Source: an uncultured candidate division Zixibacteria bacterium (GTDB taxonomy: Bacteria; Zixibacteria; MSB-5A5; SM1-73). From it: a stretch of 63,591 bases of DNA. The DNA lies in contig CAIVRH010000026.1 of NCBI GenBank assembly GCA_903908285.1, positions 1 through 63,591 on the forward strand, in the 5' to 3' direction. Below the pieces are notes generated by a model. That model worked only from the letters and a program-made list of their open reading frames with translations. It did not search any database and was not told the origin of the DNA. A program made the translations under genes and the position numbers. Shown here piece after piece: positions 62,189 through 63,591 of this stretch. The number at the start of each line of letters is the position of its first letter. Positions within the stretch are counted from its first letter, which is position 1.

Positions 62189-62770
62189 TTAAAACTCTTT
62201 TTCTTTGATATGTTGAATTAATTCCTTCTGCAAGTTCAGCTTCGCCCGGTGAATAAGTGACTCCACCGACGAAAGGGAGCATTTCATGATTCCGGTTATC
62301 TCCCGATAAGGCAATCCTTCATATTTATGCAGCATAAATGCGGTTCGCTGTTTTACCGATAAGGAGCTGATCGCTTTTCGGACAATCAGATTCCGCTCTT
62401 TTTCTTCCAGTGCTAAATCCGGCCGATCCGAGTCTGGAGCTGCCACTTCCGCCACTTGCTCGGATTCATCCGGGAGTAGAGCGGTTATGCTTTTCAACCA
62501 GCGGGACCACTTATTGTCCCGGATAAAATTCAGCGAACCGTTCACCGCAATCCGGTATAGCCAGGTGGAGAGCTTGGATTCCTGTCTGAATTTATCCGCC
62601 GATCTGTAAACTTGGCAAAACACCTCCAAAGCCACATCTTCTGCATCCTGTCTGTTGCCGATTAGATTATAACAGGTGTTAAGCACCAAATCCTGATATC
62701 GATCGACCAACTGCTTAAAAGCCTGGTGATCTTTCTCGATAACTTTTAAAATCAGATCTTCATCGTTCAT
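62189..62770 (-). CDS. ECF-family RNA polymerase sigma factor
   Basis: I place the start at the ATG at 62,770 (193 residues; MNDEDLILKVIEKD); an upstream TTG at 62,806 is possible, and neither has a clear ribosome site. Region 2 shows FKQLVDRYQDLVLNTCYNLI, NRQDAEDVALEVFCQVYRSA and the core-binding SKLSTWLYRIAVNGSLNFIR. Region 4 shows AISSLSVKQRTAFMLHKYEG and LPYREITGIMKCSLSSVESL. A linker of about 30 acidic residues separates them. With the anti-sigma factor it controls the downstream envelope cluster; the autoregulated promoter could not be fixed. Confidence 0.95.
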   Translation of the reverse strand: MNDEDLILKVIEKDHQAFKQLVDRYQDLVLNTCYNLIGNRQDAEDVALEVFCQVYRSADKFRQESKLSTWLYRIAVNGSLNFIRDNKWSRWLKSITALLPDESEQVAEVAAPDSDRPDLALEEKERNLIVRKAISSLSVKQRTAFMLHKYEGLPYREITGIMKCSLSSVESLIHRAKLNLQKELIQHIKEKEF

Positions 62771-62806
62771 TCGGAATCTCTGTAGCGCCTTATCTTTAGA
62801 CACCAA

Positions 62807-63121
62807 ATGTGATGAAAGCTTGCAAAAAGATCGGAATGTTTCCTCACTTGGTGAATCGTTAATAGCACGAAGGCTCTCCGATTAGAAGAAAACACTTGCT
62901 TTCGCCTCTATCTTTTCCCATGTAATAGACATTAATCCCGCAGAAAGGTTTAATTGTTCCCGGCAAACCGTATTGATCTTAAATTCAATCAATTGCCAAA
63001 TCAAGTAATCTTTCGGTTATTGAGTAAATTGGTTAGTGGAGAAAAAAAGGGGATAACGGTAAAGCCATCTACGTTGCGTCAGTATCTACTCCTGATGCAA
63101 ATGGTGTGTGATAATAAGCAG
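62807..63121. other. Intergenic region upstream of the ECF sigma gene
   Basis: No gene is seen. A perfect CTTGGTGAATCGTTA-like stretch or paired boxes could not be resolved into an ECF promoter. Part of the right end (63,082-63,118) resembles the 3' flank of the intact tRNA-Ser (TACTCCTGA, then GTGTG/GTATG and a run of A/T), so it belongs to the duplicated tRNA region. Confidence 0.4.
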
Positions 63122-63256
63122 CGCCATGAACTGAATGGTTCATGGCGGAGAGTTTGGGTTCGTCGTTAGTTCCTGTCTTCGACCCTGAGCTCAGACCGAA
63201 GGGAGAGAGTCCAAAGGACGAGTCGAAGGAAACCCAGGAGGACCTTTGGGTATCGT
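63122..63256 (-). pseudogene. Broken tRNA-Ser copy (3' end only) interrupted in the T-loop
   Basis: Bases 63,146-63,162 match the acceptor end and T-stem/loop of the intact tRNA-Ser at 63,298 (GCGGAGAG then TGGGTTCG), and 63,231-63,250 match the other T-stem half plus part of the variable arm (AACCCAGGAGGACCTTTGGG). Between them is about 67 bp of palindromic DNA (63,163-63,229) containing TTCGACCCTGAGCTCAGACC and CGAGTCGAAGG. A 9-bp hairpin (GCCATGAAC/GTTCATGGC, 63,123-63,146) adjoins it. The 5' half of the tRNA is missing. Confidence 0.75.
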
Positions 63257-63297
63257 TATGAGCTACTCCTGACACAAAAAGAGTATGAATTATAAAG

Positions 63298-63386
63298 CGG
63301 AGAGACTGGGGTTCGAACCCAGGAGGACCTTTTGGGCCCTACACGCTCTCCAGGCGTGCTCCTTCGACCAACTCGGACATCTCTCC
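63298..63386 (-). tRNA. tRNA-Ser, anticodon GGA
   Basis: The 89-base gene folds as a class II tRNA: acceptor GGAGAGA with TCTCTCC, D-arm with AGTTGGTCGA, anticodon stem CACGC/GCGTG around loop CTGGAGA (anticodon GGA), a long variable arm, and T-arm CTGGG-TTCGAAC-CCCAG. The discriminator is G, as in serine tRNAs. CCA is not encoded. It reads UCC and UCU codons. Confidence 0.95.
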
Positions 63387-63591
63387 GGTTTCAAAAACTA
63401 TTCTAAAACATTACTACTATCTAGCAATTCTCTACACGCTCTTCCCGCCTTTGGCGGGACCCCGCCACAGGCGGTGGCCAGGCGTGCTCCTTAGACCAAC
63501 TCGGACATCTCTCCGGTTTCAAAACTACTTAGTATTATTACTTCTATCTAACAGTTCCCTGAAAGCTCTTCCACTCTTGTATCTCTTGATT
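63387..63591. repeat. Duplicated upstream flank of the tRNA-Ser copies
   Basis: The flank after each tRNA 5' end is similar: 63,387-63,447 and 63,515-63,571 share GGTTTCAAAA, CTA, ATTACT.CTATCTA and GCTCTTCC with differences. The 127-bp spacing of tRNA 5' ends (63,386 to 63,514) shows a tandem duplication of about that size. The second flank ends in a GCTCTTCC that may be the start of a third tRNA remnant at the window edge. Confidence 0.75.
63432..63514 (-). pseudogene. Broken tRNA-Ser copy (5' half) interrupted in the anticodon
   Basis: The 5' part matches the intact gene from the acceptor (GGAGAGATGTCCGAGTTGGT) to CCTGG in the anticodon loop. Then 35 bases (63,443-63,477) of two small GC-rich hairpins (CCCGCC-TTT-GGCGGG and CCGCC-ACA-GGCGG) interrupt it, after which AGAGCGTGTAG resumes. 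Homology stops after the anticodon stem; no variable or T-arm follows. It is therefore not an intron-containing gene. Confidence 0.85.

Noticed and set aside
63432-63514. tRNA-Ser with a 35-bp intron in the anticodon
   Set aside because: The insertion lies within the anticodon itself, is made of dispersed hairpins, and the 3' half of the tRNA is missing.

Overview
The window looks like a chromosomal contig from an uncultured Gram-negative bacterium of the FCB superphylum, most likely a Zixibacteria-like lineage. The reasons are a SprA/Sov-type outer-membrane translocon of the type IX secretion system (T9SS), a PorV/PorQ-family protein, several secreted proteins with NPFNP-type T9SS tails, a family of dockerin proteins with GDVNxDGxVDIGDVVxLxNYLF repeats, TonB-dependent transport and lipoproteins. 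The phylum is inferred from gene content only; no rRNA gene is present. There is no plasmid, phage or CRISPR signature. Small palindromic repeats and one insertion-sequence end mark the accessory parts.

Layout. (1) 1-3,470: an IS481-like transposase runs off the left edge, followed by a PH-like membrane protein and an 847-residue HNH-STAND NTPase-TPR protein that looks like an anti-phage or conflict protein. (2) 3,573-16,334: housekeeping and secretion genes: hisS, two stand-alone tandem-ACT proteins about 10 kb apart, murB, the giant sprA homologue, a glutaminyl-cyclase-like M28 enzyme, a helix-hairpin-helix protein, rsmD and coaD. (3) 16,606-23,768: an export-rich block of leftward genes: a DNRLRE-like protein, a subtilase with a T9SS tail, two cohesin-like/dockerin proteins and one LVIVD-repeat/dockerin protein. 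The three dockerin genes share one promoter layout. (4) 24,009-38,336: leftward genes pdxJ, two lipoproteins, an outer-membrane barrel, rsmA, a TatD-radical SAM fusion, metG, a RicT/PSP1 protein, holB, envC-like, ftsX and ftsE. (5) 38,619-43,442: a rightward signalling operon with an ABC-type binding protein, a membrane histidine kinase, a receiver protein and a receiver-GAF-kinase hybrid. (6) 43,786-50,293: TonB-dependent receptor, large secreted protein, PorV-like protein. (7) 50,493-56,884: an exported MTA/SAH nucleosidase-like protein and a six-gene TetR/HlyD/ABC/ABC/ABC-2/ABC-2 export operon resembling E. coli cecR-ybhGFSR. (8) 57,235-62,770: ECF sigma factor, zinc-finger anti-sigma factor, Spy/CpxP-like protein, DUF4397 lipoprotein, a triple-repeat LTxEQ protein with a T9SS tail, and two other exported proteins. 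This looks like an envelope-stress regulon. (9) 62,807-63,591: an intact tRNA-Ser(GGA) between two broken copies, both interrupted by small palindromes.

How the parts fit. Much of the window serves the envelope. SprA, the PorV-like protein and the tailed cargo are the T9SS side. The glutaminyl-cyclase-like enzyme directly after sprA would cap N-terminal glutamines, and several exported proteins here have Gln at the predicted mature N-terminus. FtsE, FtsX and the EnvC-like protein form a divisome/peptidoglycan module. The ECF cluster likely senses envelope damage. The strongest candidates for undescribed biology are the HNH-STAND-TPR protein, the shared promoter with an overlapping palindrome in front of the dockerin genes, the ECF/LTxEQ/T9SS-tail cluster, and the palindrome-interrupted tRNA-Ser array.
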